A stretch of DNA of 64,000 nt, taken from positions 219,575-283,574 of the forward strand of contig CAIFEV010000003.1 of NCBI GenBank assembly GCA_903789615.1, given 5' to 3'. Below are positions 20,636 to 30,220 of this stretch, piece by piece; within the stretch, counting starts at the first letter, position 1; the number at the start of each line of letters is the position of its first letter. The stretch comes from an uncultured Lachnospiraceae bacterium. Lineage in GTDB: Bacteria; Bacillota; Clostridia; Lachnospirales; Lachnospiraceae. A program made the position numbers and the translations under genes. Below the pieces are notes generated by a model. The model saw only the letters and a program-made list of their open reading frames with translations, was not told where the DNA came from and did no database searches.

Positions 20636-21505
20636 ATGAAATTAAAGAAAATTGCAGCGGCAGCCCTCACGGCTGTCATGGGATTCGGACTTGCTGCCTG
20701 CGGCAGCACTTCCGGCAATACTGCGGCGACATCCGGCAGCGCCCAGGCAACGACAGCGGCAGCCGGCGCCACGACAGCAGCGGCTTCCGGGAGCACTTCC
20801 GGCAGCTTCACGACAGCCGAAAAAGGCGTTCTGCATGTTGCGACCAATGCGACGTTCCCGCCGTACGAGTCCACCACAGATGATGGCGGCTTCACCGGCA
20901 TCGACATTGACCTGGCTAATGCCATCGCTGAAAAGCTTGGACTGACCGTGACGATCGACAACATGGACTTCGGATCCATTGTGGCGGCCGTTTCCGGCGG
21001 CAAGTCCGACGTCGGTATGGCCGGCATGAGCATCACCGACGAGCGCAAGAAGAGCGTTGACTTCACGGATACGTACGCGAACTCCAAGCAGGTTATCATT
21101 GTCACGGAAGACTCCGATATCAAGACACCGGATGATCTTTCCAAGGCTGAAAAGATCGGATGCCAGGAGGGTACGACCGGATATATCCTCTGCTCGGACA
21201 CAACCGAAAACGGCGGATACGGTGAGGATCACGTGATCGCCTATAACAACGGAATCATCGCCGTGCAGGCGCTTCTGTCCGGCAAGGTTGACGCCGTTGT
21301 CATCGATGAGCAGCCGGCCAAGGAATATGTAAAGTCCAATCCGGGAACCAAGATTCTTGACACTGCATTTGCCGATGAGGACTACGCGATCTGCGTGTCC
21401 AAGAACAATCCGCAGCTTCGCGAGGCGGTCAACAACGCACTCAAAGAGCTTAAGGCGGACGGAACCGTTCAGAAGATCATCGACAAGTACATCTCGGCAA
21501 ACTGA
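20636..21505 (+). CDS. Polar amino-acid ABC transporter substrate-binding lipoprotein
   Basis: 289 residues from ATG 20636 behind AAGGAGGAGG. A signal peptide MKLKKIAAAALTAVMGFGLAAC ends in a lipobox Cys near residue 22; an Ala/Thr/Ser/Gly linker of about 35 residues follows, then the SBP_bac_3 fold: ATNATFPPYE, GFTGIDIDLANAIAEKLG, GKSDVGMAGMSITDERKKSVDFTD, GCQEGTTGYI. It is lipidated (by Lgt) and hands a polar amino acid to a permease-ATPase pair, most likely the one at 14.4-15.8 kb, which has no binding protein of its own. Confidence 0.92.
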   Translation: MKLKKIAAAALTAVMGFGLAACGSTSGNTAATSGSAQATTAAAGATTAAASGSTSGSFTTAEKGVLHVATNATFPPYESTTDDGGFTGIDIDLANAIAEKLGLTVTIDNMDFGSIVAAVSGGKSDVGMAGMSITDERKKSVDFTDTYANSKQVIIVTEDSDIKTPDDLSKAEKIGCQEGTTGYILCSDTTENGGYGEDHVIAYNNGIIAVQALLSGKVDAVVIDEQPAKEYVKSNPGTKILDTAFADEDYAICVSKNNPQLREAVNNALKELKADGTVQKIIDKYISAN

Positions 21506-21527
21506 TCCGGGACTGATACTATCGAAA

Positions 21528-21576
21528 ACAAACAGAGCTGCAGCACTTTTCCGGAAGCGCTGCAGCTCTGTTTGTT
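21528..21576. terminator. Bidirectional terminator between binding protein and EamA gene
   Basis: A long stem AAACAGAGCTGCAGC / GCTGCAGCTCTGTTT (about 21530-21573), A-rich on the left and T-rich on the right, so usable from both convergent genes. Confidence 0.9.
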
Positions 21577-21599
21577 GTATAAAGCTGTCGCCAGGCAGC

Positions 21600-22598
21600 T
21601 CACGCACGGTTTCTGGTCACGATGAAAATGCCGCTGCACACGAGTGCCAGAGCTGTAAGCAGCAGGGCGGGACTTGCAGTCTGTTCGTGCAGAATGAGAA
21701 AGGAGAGCAGCACGCCGAATACCGGCGTCAGGAGAGAAAAGGCCGTGACGCGGGATACCGGGTTGTATTTGAGCAGCAGACTCCAGAGCGAGTAGGCCGC
21801 GGCGCTGACCAATGCGAGATAGAAAAGAAGCAGGACGCCGGCAGCCGGGAAGATACCCAGATGACCGCCGGAAAGAATCCCGGCAGCAAGAAGCATCAGC
21901 CCGCCTGCGGCAAACTGCCAGGCAGAGAGCAGGACGGGACTGAAGCGCCGTGAGAATTCCTTCATGAAAACCTGCGAGAAGGCAGCGGATACGGTTGAGA
22001 GCATGACCAGGATATCACCTGCCGGACTGGCGCCGGAAGCGGAAGAAGCGAGCAGGGCCGGGATGTTGATCACGATGATTCCGGAGAAACCGATGAGAAT
22101 TCCGGCGATTTTCCGGGGTGTCAGGCGCTCCTGGCGGAAGATGAGCGAAGAGATGAGAATTGCAAAGAACGGGCTGGTTCCTTCAATAATGCTTCCACGC
22201 ACACCGGGAGTGCGGGCCAGTCCGATGTAAAAGAAGAAGTACTGGATGGCGGTCTGAAACAGGGCGAGGACGATGACAGGCACAAAGGCGCCATGCCCCG
22301 GGAACAGCGATTTCAGTCTGCTGACCGCTTCCCTGCTTTCTGGCACTGCATACGGCGTGCCGGGGGCCGGATGTTTCATCGCACCGCTTACAAAAATAAA
22401 GAAAAGAAGCATTAATCCGGCCAGGGTAAAGCGCATGCCGGCAAATACAAGCTGCGCAGCGGTGTCATCTGATGTGACAGCCAGAAGGGCGTACCCTGCC
22501 TTGATTCCTGGAAACGCGCTTCCCCAGAGAAAATTCGCGGCCAGTGCAAAGACAAGAACACAGGGCCAGCCGGTCAGAACATTCTGTTTCGTTTCCAA
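21600..22598 (-). CDS. EamA/DMT-family transporter
   Basis: 332 residues with ten predicted membrane helices in two EamA halves (WGSAFPGIKAGYALL near the start; FMKEFSRRFSPVLLSAWQF opening the second half). Start TTG 22598-22596 is chosen because AGGAGGG lies 8 bases upstream; the longer frame to 22700 would overlap the divergent gene's control region. DMT proteins export amino acids, metabolites or drugs; the substrate cannot be read from sequence. Divergent from the FliB-PPTase gene. Confidence 0.9.
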   Translation of the reverse strand: METKQNVLTGWPCVLVFALAANFLWGSAFPGIKAGYALLAVTSDDTAAQLVFAGMRFTLAGLMLLFFIFVSGAMKHPAPGTPYAVPESREAVSRLKSLFPGHGAFVPVIVLALFQTAIQYFFFYIGLARTPGVRGSIIEGTSPFFAILISSLIFRQERLTPRKIAGILIGFSGIIVINIPALLASSASGASPAGDILVMLSTVSAAFSQVFMKEFSRRFSPVLLSAWQFAAGGLMLLAAGILSGGHLGIFPAAGVLLLFYLALVSAAAYSLWSLLLKYNPVSRVTAFSLLTPVFGVLLSFLILHEQTASPALLLTALALVCSGIFIVTRNRA

Positions 22599-22624
22599 GG
22601 TTTTGTCCCTCCTGCGCGAAACTG

Positions 22625-22700
22625 TGCGCGGTGCATGAAAACATGGTACACTTGGGGTATATTCTATCACGAAATCAGGTGAATGCACTGCGCGGTGCAT
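22625..22700. repeat. 12-bp direct repeat in the eamA/fliB intergenic region
   Basis: TGCGCGGTGCAT occurs at 22625-22636 and 22689-22700, 64 bases apart (about six helical turns). This spacing would suit a dimeric regulator looping the divergent promoter region. Confidence 0.35.
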
Positions 22701-22720
22701 TTCCGGCGAAAGGAGTAACT

Positions 22721-24511
22721 GTGAAGATCACAGTTCCGGGGTATTACCCGAAGTTCCGGTGTATAGCGGGCGCGTGCACGGATACGTGCTGCGCGGGGTG
22801 GGATGTCGACGTGGATGCGGCCGCGTATGGCCGGTATAAAAAAATAATCGAAAACGAAAACACACCGATTGCCTGCCGGCTCAAAGAGGTATGCGTGCCG
22901 GATGAGGACGGCGGGTGCACGTTCCGGCTTGGAAAAGATTTGCGCTGTCCGTTTCTGAACGAAGAAAACCTCTGCGACCTGATAACGCAGAAAGGAGAAG
23001 AGGCTCTCTGTGAGACCTGCGCCGACTTCCCGCGGTTTAAAACCGCGTACGGAAACCGGCTGGAGACCGGCCTGGCGCCCTCTTGTATTACGGCGGGACA
23101 GATCATGCTCTCTTCGCCTCTGCCCTTTACACTTGTGAGCGGCGGGGAGAACGGAAGGTCCCCGGAGGAAAATGACATCGATCCGCAGGAATTTTTCCGC
23201 CTTAAAAAGATACGGAAGAACATGCTTGCAAAGATCAACGATACGGCTTCGGATATCACCGGTGCACTGCTGTTCTGCCTCTGCGGGGGAACAGGAGAAG
23301 ATATTCCGTCGGATGACATCACGGCAGCCGGAGGGGAGACGTACCGGAATACGGAAGAGCATCTTCTGGATGCATTTGCCGGAATGGAGATCATCAACCC
23401 GGACTGGAATCTCGTACTGCAGCGGGAGCGGAAGCTGAAAGAACATCTGCAGGAGTCGCCTGCCGGCGAGTGGGGGAGACTTCTGCGCTCAATGTACCGC
23501 GGCACTCCTGCTCTTGACGCAGAGGCGCGGCAGATCGCCGCCTACGACGTGTACCGGTATCTTCTGCCGGCCGTTTACACCGGGAATGAGCTGTGCCGGC
23601 GCAAGATCGCCGTGTTTACGTATCTTGTGACACAGCGGATGTATGCAGGGTACTACTTTGCTCACGGAGATCTTCCTTTTTCGGCGAGGGTCGACCTGCA
23701 GCATCTGTGGTCGCGGCAGTTCGAGCATTCCTACGTGAATTTCCGCCATTACAGCCGCCTGCTTTCGGGAAGTGTCCGCTACGGACGGCACAGGCTCACG
23801 GCCGTGCTTGCGCGGGAGCAGCTTGAGCGCACAGCCGGCATGCCCCGGTTTGCAGCGGCCGGGATGCAGATCCCGCGCGTGCAGGATGAAGAGCAGCTTC
23901 GGCAGGTCCTGGGCCGTTTTGAAGTGCTGCTGTCTCCGGAAGAGCGCCGCCGGGCCGCCGGGATCAGGAAACTGTCTGACAGGGTGCTGTCTGTCGCGGG
24001 GCGGCTTCTGTATGAAGAACTCCGGAGCCGTTTTCTTGGCGGAAACACAGAGGACAGCGATAATTTCTTTCTCACGCCCTGGGAGCTTGTCCGGCGCATC
24101 ACGGCCCGCCGGGCCGCCGGTGAGAGCTTTCCGCCGATACGGGAAGGGATCAACGGAAAGCCGATGGATGCGGAAGGCGCCGTACATTTTTCCATTGCGC
24201 ATTCCAAATCCGCGGTCGTGTGTGCCGTATCGGACAGATGCTGCGGCATCGATATGGAGGACAGAAACCGCAAGACGACCAGAATGCTGGAGAAGATCTT
24301 TACAGATGCGGAACTGGGAGAGCTGGAAGGACTTTCCGGCCCCGCACGGATGCGCAGGACGGTCCTGCTGTTTACCCGGGCGGAGGCGGAGGTGAAACTC
24401 ACGGGTGAGGGCATCGGCGGCCTGCGCGCCAGAAAGCAGAAGACAGCAGGAAATCTCATCCTTACGGAAGAAGTAAAGGGACACTTCATATCGCTTGCTT
24501 TTTTGCGTTGA
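22721..24511 (+). CDS. FliB-like cysteine-cluster protein fused to phosphopantetheinyl transferase
   Basis: 596 residues from GTG 22721, with AAAGGAG 5 bases upstream. Residues 1 to about 380 resemble the FliB / lysine N-methylase family: C14, C19, C23-C24 in the CIAGACTDTCCAGWD block and CPFLNEENLCDL...CETCADFPR. Residues about 381-596 form a Sfp-type PPTase: REGINGKPMDAEGAVHFSIAHS, the metal-binding GIDME (D511, E513) and FTRAEAEVKLTGEG (E555, K559), in which the usual Trp and the first Lys of WxxKEA are replaced. PPTases load CoA-derived arms onto carrier proteins; FliB methylates flagellin lysines in Salmonella. No flagellar or carrier-protein gene is nearby. One uninterrupted frame. Confidence 0.82.
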   Translation: MKITVPGYYPKFRCIAGACTDTCCAGWDVDVDAAAYGRYKKIIENENTPIACRLKEVCVPDEDGGCTFRLGKDLRCPFLNEENLCDLITQKGEEALCETCADFPRFKTAYGNRLETGLAPSCITAGQIMLSSPLPFTLVSGGENGRSPEENDIDPQEFFRLKKIRKNMLAKINDTASDITGALLFCLCGGTGEDIPSDDITAAGGETYRNTEEHLLDAFAGMEIINPDWNLVLQRERKLKEHLQESPAGEWGRLLRSMYRGTPALDAEARQIAAYDVYRYLLPAVYTGNELCRRKIAVFTYLVTQRMYAGYYFAHGDLPFSARVDLQHLWSRQFEHSYVNFRHYSRLLSGSVRYGRHRLTAVLAREQLERTAGMPRFAAAGMQIPRVQDEEQLRQVLGRFEVLLSPEERRRAAGIRKLSDRVLSVAGRLLYEELRSRFLGGNTEDSDNFFLTPWELVRRITARRAAGESFPPIREGINGKPMDAEGAVHFSIAHSKSAVVCAVSDRCCGIDMEDRNRKTTRMLEKIFTDAELGELEGLSGPARMRRTVLLFTRAEAEVKLTGEGIGGLRARKQKTAGNLILTEEVKGHFISLAFLR

Positions 24512-24536
24512 CATTTGCCGGGGGTGCGCGTACCAT
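24508..24536 (+). promoter_or_regulatory. Strong promoter for mgtE
   Basis: TTGACA (24508-24513), exactly 17 bases, TACCAT (24531-24536). It overlaps the stop codon of the preceding gene and puts the start near 24543, giving a leader of about 250 bases. Confidence 0.75.
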
Positions 24537-24542
24537 CTATAT

Positions 24543-24791
24543 GCAGTGCGCAGGGAGATGTGCCTGCGTTTTATTCTGAACAAGGGGGTGACAAGTGATG
24601 AGCGACGGAGACAGTTGCGGCCGACCTGCTTTTGGGCCGGAAGAGCAGACACGGAAGAAGCTTGGCACTGCCACCTTTTTCTTTGTGTGCTTTTAAAGTG
24701 AGCCGGCTCTTTTCAGAGACTGGATAACTGCCTCCTTTTTAGCGGTACACGAGGTGTTTTTTAAAAAACACCGGCTAGAAGGAGAAAACCA
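24543..24791 (+). promoter_or_regulatory. Long structured mgtE leader
   Basis: About 250 bases between the promoter and mgtE. Hairpins seen: CGCAGG/CCTGCG (24550-24570) followed by TTTTATT; CTGCTTTT/AAGAGCAG around 24627-24648; AGCCGG near 24701 that can pair with CCGGCT near 24771; and a perfect 20-base palindrome GGTGTTTTTTAAAAAACACC (24753-24772) just before the ribosome site AGAAGGAG. It does not show the M-box (ykoK) core known for magnesium genes. A 32-codon ORF lies inside. Confidence 0.5.
24598..24696 (+). CDS. Putative mgtE leader peptide (upstream ORF)
   Basis: ATG 24598, TAA 24694-24696, 32 residues, with AAGGGGG 10 bases upstream. The N-terminal half is acidic with prolines (SDGDS, RPAFGPEE), then basic (TRKK), then a hydrophobic end (TFFFVCF). 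In Salmonella, mgtL peptides with acidic/proline stretches stall or destabilise ribosomes at low Mg2+ and so control a magnesium transporter gene. By analogy this could sense Mg2+ or translation status for mgtE. No sequence homology to mgtL is claimed. Confidence 0.45.
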   Translation: MSDGDSCGRPAFGPEEQTRKKLGTATFFFVCF

Positions 24792-26141
24792 ATGGAAAAG
24801 GAAAGAATCATCGAGGAGCTGGAGAGGCTCCTTAAAAACCATGACCTGACGGCGCTGCGGACGATGCTGTCGGACATTCAGCCGGTCGATCTGGCTGATA
24901 TTTTCGAGCAGGTGCCGGAGGAGACGAGGCTGGTCCTGTTCAGGATTCTGCCGAAGGACCTGGCGGCGGACACATTTGCCGAGATGGATCATGATGAGCA
25001 GGAACAGCTGCTCACCAATTTCACCGATCAGGAAGTGAAGAATGTCCTGAACGAGATGTACACCGATGACGCCGTGGACATGCTGGAGGAGATGCCGGCG
25101 GGCTTTGTAAAGCGGGTACTCGCGAAGGCAACGCCGGACACGAGGGCAGACATCAATGCGCTGCTCAAGTACCCGGAAGGGTCGGCCGGCGCGGTTATGA
25201 CCACGGAATTTGTGAGCCTGAAGGCGACGATGACGATCTCGGAGGCACTGCGCTGGATCCGGGCGCACGGCGATGACCGGGAGGATGTGTACACCTGTTA
25301 TGTGACGGATGCCAACCGGAAGCTGAACGGCGTGCTGACGGTCCGCGAGATGCTTTTGTGCAAGCGCGACGCGTATGTGTCCGAGCTGATGGAGGACAAC
25401 ATCATCTCGGTGAAGACGACGGACGACCGGGAGCTGGCGGCTCAGCAGCTGGCCCGCTACGATCTGAACTCTCTGCCGGTCGTGGACGGAGAGGGACGGC
25501 TGGTCGGCATCATAACCGTAGATGATGCCATCGACGTCCTGCAGCAGGAGACCACCGAGGATTTCCAGAAGATCGCCGGCACCACGCCTTCCGAGGAACC
25601 CTATCTTAAGACACCTGCATGGAAGATGGCGGGGAACCGCATTGTCTGGCTGCTGGTTCTCATGATCTCCGACATGATTTCCGGAGGCATCCTCGGCTCC
25701 TTCGAGGATGCGCTCACAGCGCTGCCGGTCCTCATCACCTTTATCCCGATGCTGACCGATACGGGCGGAAACGCCGGCAGCCAGTCCTCGACGCTGGTGA
25801 TCCGCGGCCTGGCACTGCATGAGATCTATGTCCGCGACCTGCCGCGGGTACTCTGGAAGGAATTCCGCGTGGCGATCATCTGCGGTTCGATCCTGGCGGC
25901 GTTCAACTACGTCCGTCTCAGCATTCAGTACCCGGGACAGCAGATGGTGGCGGTAACGGTGGCAGTTGCCATGTTCTTCACCGTCATGATGGCGAAGGCG
26001 ATCGGCGGCGTGCTGCCGCTCATCGCGACGAAGCTGAAGATGGATCCGGCTCTGATGGCCTCACCGCTTATCACAACCATCGTCGATGCGGCTTCTCTGC
26101 TGATTTATCTGAACGTGGCCAAGGCACTGCTTAAAATCTGA
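24792..26141 (+). CDS. mgtE: Magnesium transporter MgtE
   Basis: 449 residues, the usual length. Order: the MgtE N domain of helical repeats (about 1-130, LADIFEQVPEETRLVLFRILPKDLAADTFAEMD), two CBS domains (about 131-255, SLPVVDGEGRLVGIITVDD), a plug helix, then five membrane helices starting near residue 275 with the pore segment TDTGGNAGSQSSTLVIRGLALHEI. It imports Mg2+ and closes when the cytoplasmic domains bind Mg2+. Start ATG 24792 follows AGAAGGAG. Preceded by its own promoter and an unusual leader; followed by a strong terminator. Confidence 0.96.
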   Translation: MEKERIIEELERLLKNHDLTALRTMLSDIQPVDLADIFEQVPEETRLVLFRILPKDLAADTFAEMDHDEQEQLLTNFTDQEVKNVLNEMYTDDAVDMLEEMPAGFVKRVLAKATPDTRADINALLKYPEGSAGAVMTTEFVSLKATMTISEALRWIRAHGDDREDVYTCYVTDANRKLNGVLTVREMLLCKRDAYVSELMEDNIISVKTTDDRELAAQQLARYDLNSLPVVDGEGRLVGIITVDDAIDVLQQETTEDFQKIAGTTPSEEPYLKTPAWKMAGNRIVWLLVLMISDMISGGILGSFEDALTALPVLITFIPMLTDTGGNAGSQSSTLVIRGLALHEIYVRDLPRVLWKEFRVAIICGSILAAFNYVRLSIQYPGQQMVAVTVAVAMFFTVMMAKAIGGVLPLIATKLKMDPALMASPLITTIVDAASLLIYLNVAKALLKI

Positions 26142-26151
26142 TGGCAGATGC

Positions 26152-26199
26152 AAAAACACCGGAACCTGCTTGCTTTAAGCAGATCCCGGTGTTTTTAAA
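26152..26199. terminator. Bidirectional terminator between mgtE and pyrG
   Basis: AAAAACACCGG (26152-26162) pairs with CCGGTGTTTTT (26185-26195). The A and T ends serve both converging genes. Confidence 0.9.
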
Positions 26200-26227
26200 A
26201 TTATGCCGGATTCCGGTGAGAGAACCA

Positions 26228-27841
26228 TCAGCGGTTCTTTTCCCCATACTCCTTTGCCGCGCCGATGAAGCCGCGGAAAAGCGGATGCGGGCGGTTCGGA
26301 CGGGACTTGAATTCCGGATGTGCCTGCGTCGCGAGGAAGAACGGATGGTCTTTCAGCTCGATCATCTCGACGATGCGGCCGTCCGGGGAGATGCCGGAGA
26401 GGTCCATGCCATTTTCCATCATAACTTCGCGGTAATCGTTGTTCACCTCATATCTGTGGCGGTGGCGCTCACTGATGCGCTGCTTGCCGTACAGACGGAA
26501 GGCTGTGGAATCCGGATCGAGCACGCACGGATATGCACCGAGGCGGAGGGTTCCGCCGATGTTGTCGATATCCTCCTGATCCGGCATGAGATGGATGATC
26601 GGGTGGGTTGTATTCTCGTCAAATTCGACGCTGTTGGCGTCTTTGTATCCCAGAACATTTCTTGCAAATTCCACGAGAGAGAGCTGCATGCCGAGGCAAA
26701 GACCAAGGAACGGGATTTTATTCACGCGCGCGTATTCAATCGCGTCGATCATTCCCTCGATGCCGCGGTCGCCGAAGCCGCCCGGAACGATGATTCCGGA
26801 TACACCGGCAAGCTGTCCGGCCACATTGTCTTTTGTGACCTGCTCGGAATCCACCCAGCGGATCTTCACGTTCACATCATTGTAGACACCGCCGTGCTTC
26901 AGGGCTTCCACGACGCTGATATACGCGTCATGCAGCTGCGTGTACTTACCGACGAGAGCCACCTCGACGGTATCCCTGAGATTCTTCCAGCGGTCGATCA
27001 TGTCGGTCCATTCGGTGAGGTCCGGCTCCGGGCACGGAAGGTGCAGGCACTCGCAGGCCACCTGCGCGATGTGCTCCTTCTCCAGTGCCAGCGGCGCCTC
27101 GTAGAGGATGCCGACATCCAGGTTCTGGATGATGTGCGTCTCCGGAACATTGCAGAACAGAGCGATCTTCTCGCGCATATCCTGCGGCAGCGGATACTCC
27201 GTGCGGCACACGATCATATCCGGCTGGATGCCCATGCTCTGCAGTTCCTTCACTGCATTCTGCGTCGGCTTGGTTTTCATCTCGCCGGAAGCGCGCAGAT
27301 ACGGGATCAGCGTGACCTGCAGGAGCATCGCGTTCTCACGGCCGACTTCCTGCTGAAACTGGCGGATCGCCTCGAGGAACGGCTGGGACTCGATGTCGCC
27401 GACTGTGCCGCCGACCTCGATGATGCAGATCTTGGTATCCTTTGCAGAGTCATCCCGGTAGAAGCGGCTCTTGATCTCATTGGTGATGTGCGGGATAACC
27501 TGCACGGTGTGTCCGCCGTAATCGCCGCGGCGCTCCTTCTGCAGAACCGACCAGTACACCTTGCCGGTTGTGACGTTGGAATTGCGGGTCAGACTCTCAT
27601 CGATAAAACGCTCATAATGGCCCAGGTCCAGGTCGGTCTCACAGCCATCGTCCGTGACGAAAACCTCGCCGTGCTGGATCGGATTCATCGTTCCCGGGTC
27701 GATATTGATGTACGGGTCGAACTTCTGCATCGTCACAGAATACCCGCGGGCCTTCAGCAGTCTTCCCAGCGACGCGGCTGTGATGCCCTTTCCGAGACCG
27801 GAAACAACACCGCCTGTGACGAAAATATACTTAACTGGCAT
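26228..27841 (-). CDS. pyrG: CTP synthase
   Basis: 537 residues from ATG 27841-27839 behind CAGGAGGG; the 10-codon longer frame lacks a ribosome site. Synthetase domain (1 to about 267): [17 protein letters not shown] with its P-loop, [25 protein letters not shown]. Glutaminase domain (about 295-537): [15 protein letters not shown] with the nucleophile Cys, and the His-Glu pair in [10 protein letters not shown]. It makes CTP from UTP, ATP and glutamine. Single gene with its own promoter, divergent from ftsH. Confidence 0.98.
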   Translation of the reverse strand: MPVKYIFVTGGVVSGLGKGITAASLGRLLKARGYSVTMQKFDPYINIDPGTMNPIQHGEVFVTDDGCETDLDLGHYERFIDESLTRNSNVTTGKVYWSVLQKERRGDYGGHTVQVIPHITNEIKSRFYRDDSAKDTKICIIEVGGTVGDIESQPFLEAIRQFQQEVGRENAMLLQVTLIPYLRASGEMKTKPTQNAVKELQSMGIQPDMIVCRTEYPLPQDMREKIALFCNVPETHIIQNLDVGILYEAPLALEKEHIAQVACECLHLPCPEPDLTEWTDMIDRWKNLRDTVEVALVGKYTQLHDAYISVVEALKHGGVYNDVNVKIRWVDSEQVTKDNVAGQLAGVSGIIVPGGFGDRGIEGMIDAIEYARVNKIPFLGLCLGMQLSLVEFARNVLGYKDANSVEFDENTTHPIIHLMPDQEDIDNIGGTLRLGAYPCVLDPDSTAFRLYGKQRISERHRHRYEVNNDYREVMMENGMDLSGISPDGRIVEMIELKDHPFFLATQAHPEFKSRPNRPHPLFRGFIGAAKEYGEKNR

Positions 27842-27885
27842 AGATTCCCTCCTGAACAGTACGTCTGCCATAAATTATCTATCAT

Positions 27886-27913
27886 ATTATACCCTGTTTT
27901 CCGTTAAAGTCTA
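27886..27913 (-). promoter_or_regulatory. Promoter of pyrG
   Basis: Minus strand: TAGACT (27913-27908), 16 bases, perfect TATAAT (27891-27886). Confidence 0.6.
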
Positions 27914-28008
27914 TCGTTATTCCTGACCGGTCTCCTCCCTGACATTCCCATGGAAAATGTCAGAATACGAAAGATTCTTAAACTTGCATGAACTGCCAGG
28001 AGGGCACC

Positions 28009-28037
28009 TTGCACGCGCATTTTCCCGTGGGTATAAT
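28009..28037 (+). promoter_or_regulatory. Promoter of ftsH
   Basis: TTGCAC (28009-28014), 17 bases, TATAAT (28032-28037). Strong match. Confidence 0.75.
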
Positions 28038-28101
28038 ACAACTATGCCGAAGAAAGGACGGAGAAGGCGGAAGGTTCCTGCATTCTCCGGGGACAGTCTG
28101 T

Positions 28102-30165
28102 ATGGATAACAATTATTACAACAACGATCATCACGGCCAGGGCGGAGGTCAGGGCGGAGGCGGAAACGGCGGCCCCAAGGGACCGAAGATCAACGCGATC
28201 ATTATTGCCATCATCGCAGCTGTACTGATGTTCGCTGCGATAAGCGGCATGAGCAGTATGATCCGCGGCGCCACGTACAAGGAAAAGTCCTACACGGAAT
28301 TCCTTGCGGATGTGGAGGCGGGACTGGTCGATGAGGTGGACTTCACGTCGGACCGCATCACCTATACGCTCAAGAGCGACACGGAGAGCAACATTTCCGG
28401 CCTGAAGCTTACTTATTATACAGGACAGGTAAATGACGAAGACCTGATTCCGACGCTGAAGGCCAATAACGTCAATATCGTCGGCTATATCCCCAGCCAG
28501 AGCAACTCGATTCTCGAGTTCTTCGTGATCTGGGTACTGCCGATGATCCTGATTTACGTTGTATTTGCCCTCATCTACCGCCGGATGGCCAAGTCGGGCG
28601 GCGACATCATGGGAATGGGTGTCGGCAAGAGCACGGCCAAGGTCTACGTGCAGAAGGATACCGGCGTCACGTTCAAGGATGTGGCCGGCGAGGACGAGGC
28701 CAAGGAATCCCTGATGCAGATCGTCGATTTCCTGCACAATCCGGGCAAGTATCAGCAGATCGGCGCCAAGCTTCCGAAGGGCGCGCTTCTTGTCGGACCT
28801 CCGGGTACCGGTAAGACGCTCCTTGCCAAGGCTGTTGCCGGCGAGGCGAAAGTGCCGTTCTTTTCCCTTGCAGGTTCTGATTTCGTGGAGATGTTCGTGG
28901 GCGTCGGCGCTTCCCGTGTCCGCGATCTGTTCAAGGAAGCCCAGAAGATGGCGCCGGCAATCATCTTCATCGATGAGATCGATGCCATCGGTAAGTCCCG
29001 CGATTCCCGCTACGGCGGAAACGACGAGAGAGAGCAGACACTGAATCAGCTGCTCGCCGAGATGGACGGCTTCGATTCCTCCAAGGGCCTCTTTATTCTG
29101 GCGGCGACAAACCGCCCGGAGATTCTGGATAAGGCGCTTCTGCGTCCGGGCCGTTTTGACCGCCGGATCATTGTAGACAAGCCGGATCTGAAGGGCCGCG
29201 TGGCGATCCTGAAGGTGCACGCCAAGGATGTGCGCATGGACGACACGGTCGATCTGAACGCCATCGCGCTGGCGACAAGCGGCGCGGTCGGATCGGATCT
29301 CGCCAACATCATCAACGAGGGCGCCATCGCAGCAGTCGAGGCTGGCCGCAGAGCCGTCAGTCAGAAGGATCTGATGGATGCCGTCGAAGTCGTGATTGCG
29401 GGCAAGGAAAAGAAGGACCGCATCATGAACGATCAGGAAAAGCGGACCGTCGCGTACCACGAGGTCGGCCACGCCCTGATCGCGGCTCTTAAGAAACATT
29501 CCGAGCCGGTTCAGAAGATCACTATCGTTCCGAGAACCATGGGCGCGCTCGGGTATGTCCTGCAGACGCCGGAGGAAGAGCGGTACCTGCTGAGCAAGGA
29601 TGAACTTCTCACACGGCTTGTCACATTCATGGGCGGCCGTGCGGCGGAGGAGATCGTGTTTAACACGGTGACGACCGGTGCCAGCAACGACATCGAGCAG
29701 GCCACCAGGGTGGCGAGAGCCATGATCACGCAGTACGGCATGAGCGAGAAGTTCGGTCTCATGGCACTTGAGACGGTGGAAGACCAGTACCTCTCCGGAC
29801 GGACCGTCATGAACTGCTCGGACGCTACGGCCGCGCAGATCGATGAGGAAGTGAAGACCGTCCTGAAGCAGGCGTATGACGAGGCAAAGCGGATTCTCTC
29901 CGAGAACCGCGACATTCTGGACAAGATCGCCGAGTACCTGTACGAGAAGGAGACCATTACCGGCGAGGAGTTCATGAATATCCTGCATCTGGTGGAGACC
30001 GAGAGGGCACAGGCCGCGGAAGCTGCCATTGAGGCAGAGGAAAAAGAAAAAGACGCCGCAGCACAGCGGGAAGACGCCGTGGAAAGCCGGGATGCGGCGG
30101 ATAGCGATCCGCAGGAAGGACAGCAGCCGTCAGGAAGAGGAGACGACAATCAGCCTTCCGACTGA
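28102..30165 (+). CDS. ftsH: ATP-dependent zinc metalloprotease FtsH
   Basis: 687 residues taking ATG 28102 as start; the upstream part of the frame overlaps the promoter. Residues 1-30 are Asn/Gly/His-rich ([14 protein letters not shown]), unusual for FtsH. Two membrane helices (about 34-52 and 137-157) flank the external domain. The AAA module has GPPGTGKT, Walker B IIFIDEID and the SRH arginines ([19 protein letters not shown]); the protease site is HEVGH with the third ligand in the [13 protein letters not shown] region. The last 60 residues are Glu/Ala-rich. It degrades membrane and regulatory proteins. Confidence 0.97.
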   Translation: MDNNYYNNDHHGQGGGQGGGGNGGPKGPKINAIIIAIIAAVLMFAAISGMSSMIRGATYKEKSYTEFLADVEAGLVDEVDFTSDRITYTLKSDTESNISGLKLTYYTGQVNDEDLIPTLKANNVNIVGYIPSQSNSILEFFVIWVLPMILIYVVFALIYRRMAKSGGDIMGMGVGKSTAKVYVQKDTGVTFKDVAGEDEAKESLMQIVDFLHNPGKYQQIGAKLPKGALLVGPPGTGKTLLAKAVAGEAKVPFFSLAGSDFVEMFVGVGASRVRDLFKEAQKMAPAIIFIDEIDAIGKSRDSRYGGNDEREQTLNQLLAEMDGFDSSKGLFILAATNRPEILDKALLRPGRFDRRIIVDKPDLKGRVAILKVHAKDVRMDDTVDLNAIALATSGAVGSDLANIINEGAIAAVEAGRRAVSQKDLMDAVEVVIAGKEKKDRIMNDQEKRTVAYHEVGHALIAALKKHSEPVQKITIVPRTMGALGYVLQTPEEERYLLSKDELLTRLVTFMGGRAAEEIVFNTVTTGASNDIEQATRVARAMITQYGMSEKFGLMALETVEDQYLSGRTVMNCSDATAAQIDEEVKTVLKQAYDEAKRILSENRDILDKIAEYLYEKETITGEEFMNILHLVETERAQAAEAAIEAEEKEKDAAAQREDAVESRDAADSDPQEGQQPSGRGDDNQPSD

Positions 30166-30220
30166 GGAAGCCTCACACTGCATCGCACAAACCGTATACC
30201 GATTTTTGGACAAAATCTTT

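Noticed and set aside
24543..24791. Known M-box (ykoK) magnesium riboswitch before mgtE
   Set aside because: The conserved M-box core segments could not be found on the plus strand; the region is described instead as an unclassified leader with an upstream ORF.
26141..27907. 588-codon plus-strand open frame opposite pyrG
   Set aside because: pyrG on the other strand has full motifs and a good start; this frame has a His/Asp/Val-rich composition typical of an antisense shadow.
28042..29988. 648-codon minus-strand open frame opposite ftsH
   Set aside because: A shadow of ftsH; no recognisable motifs and it runs over the ftsH promoter.
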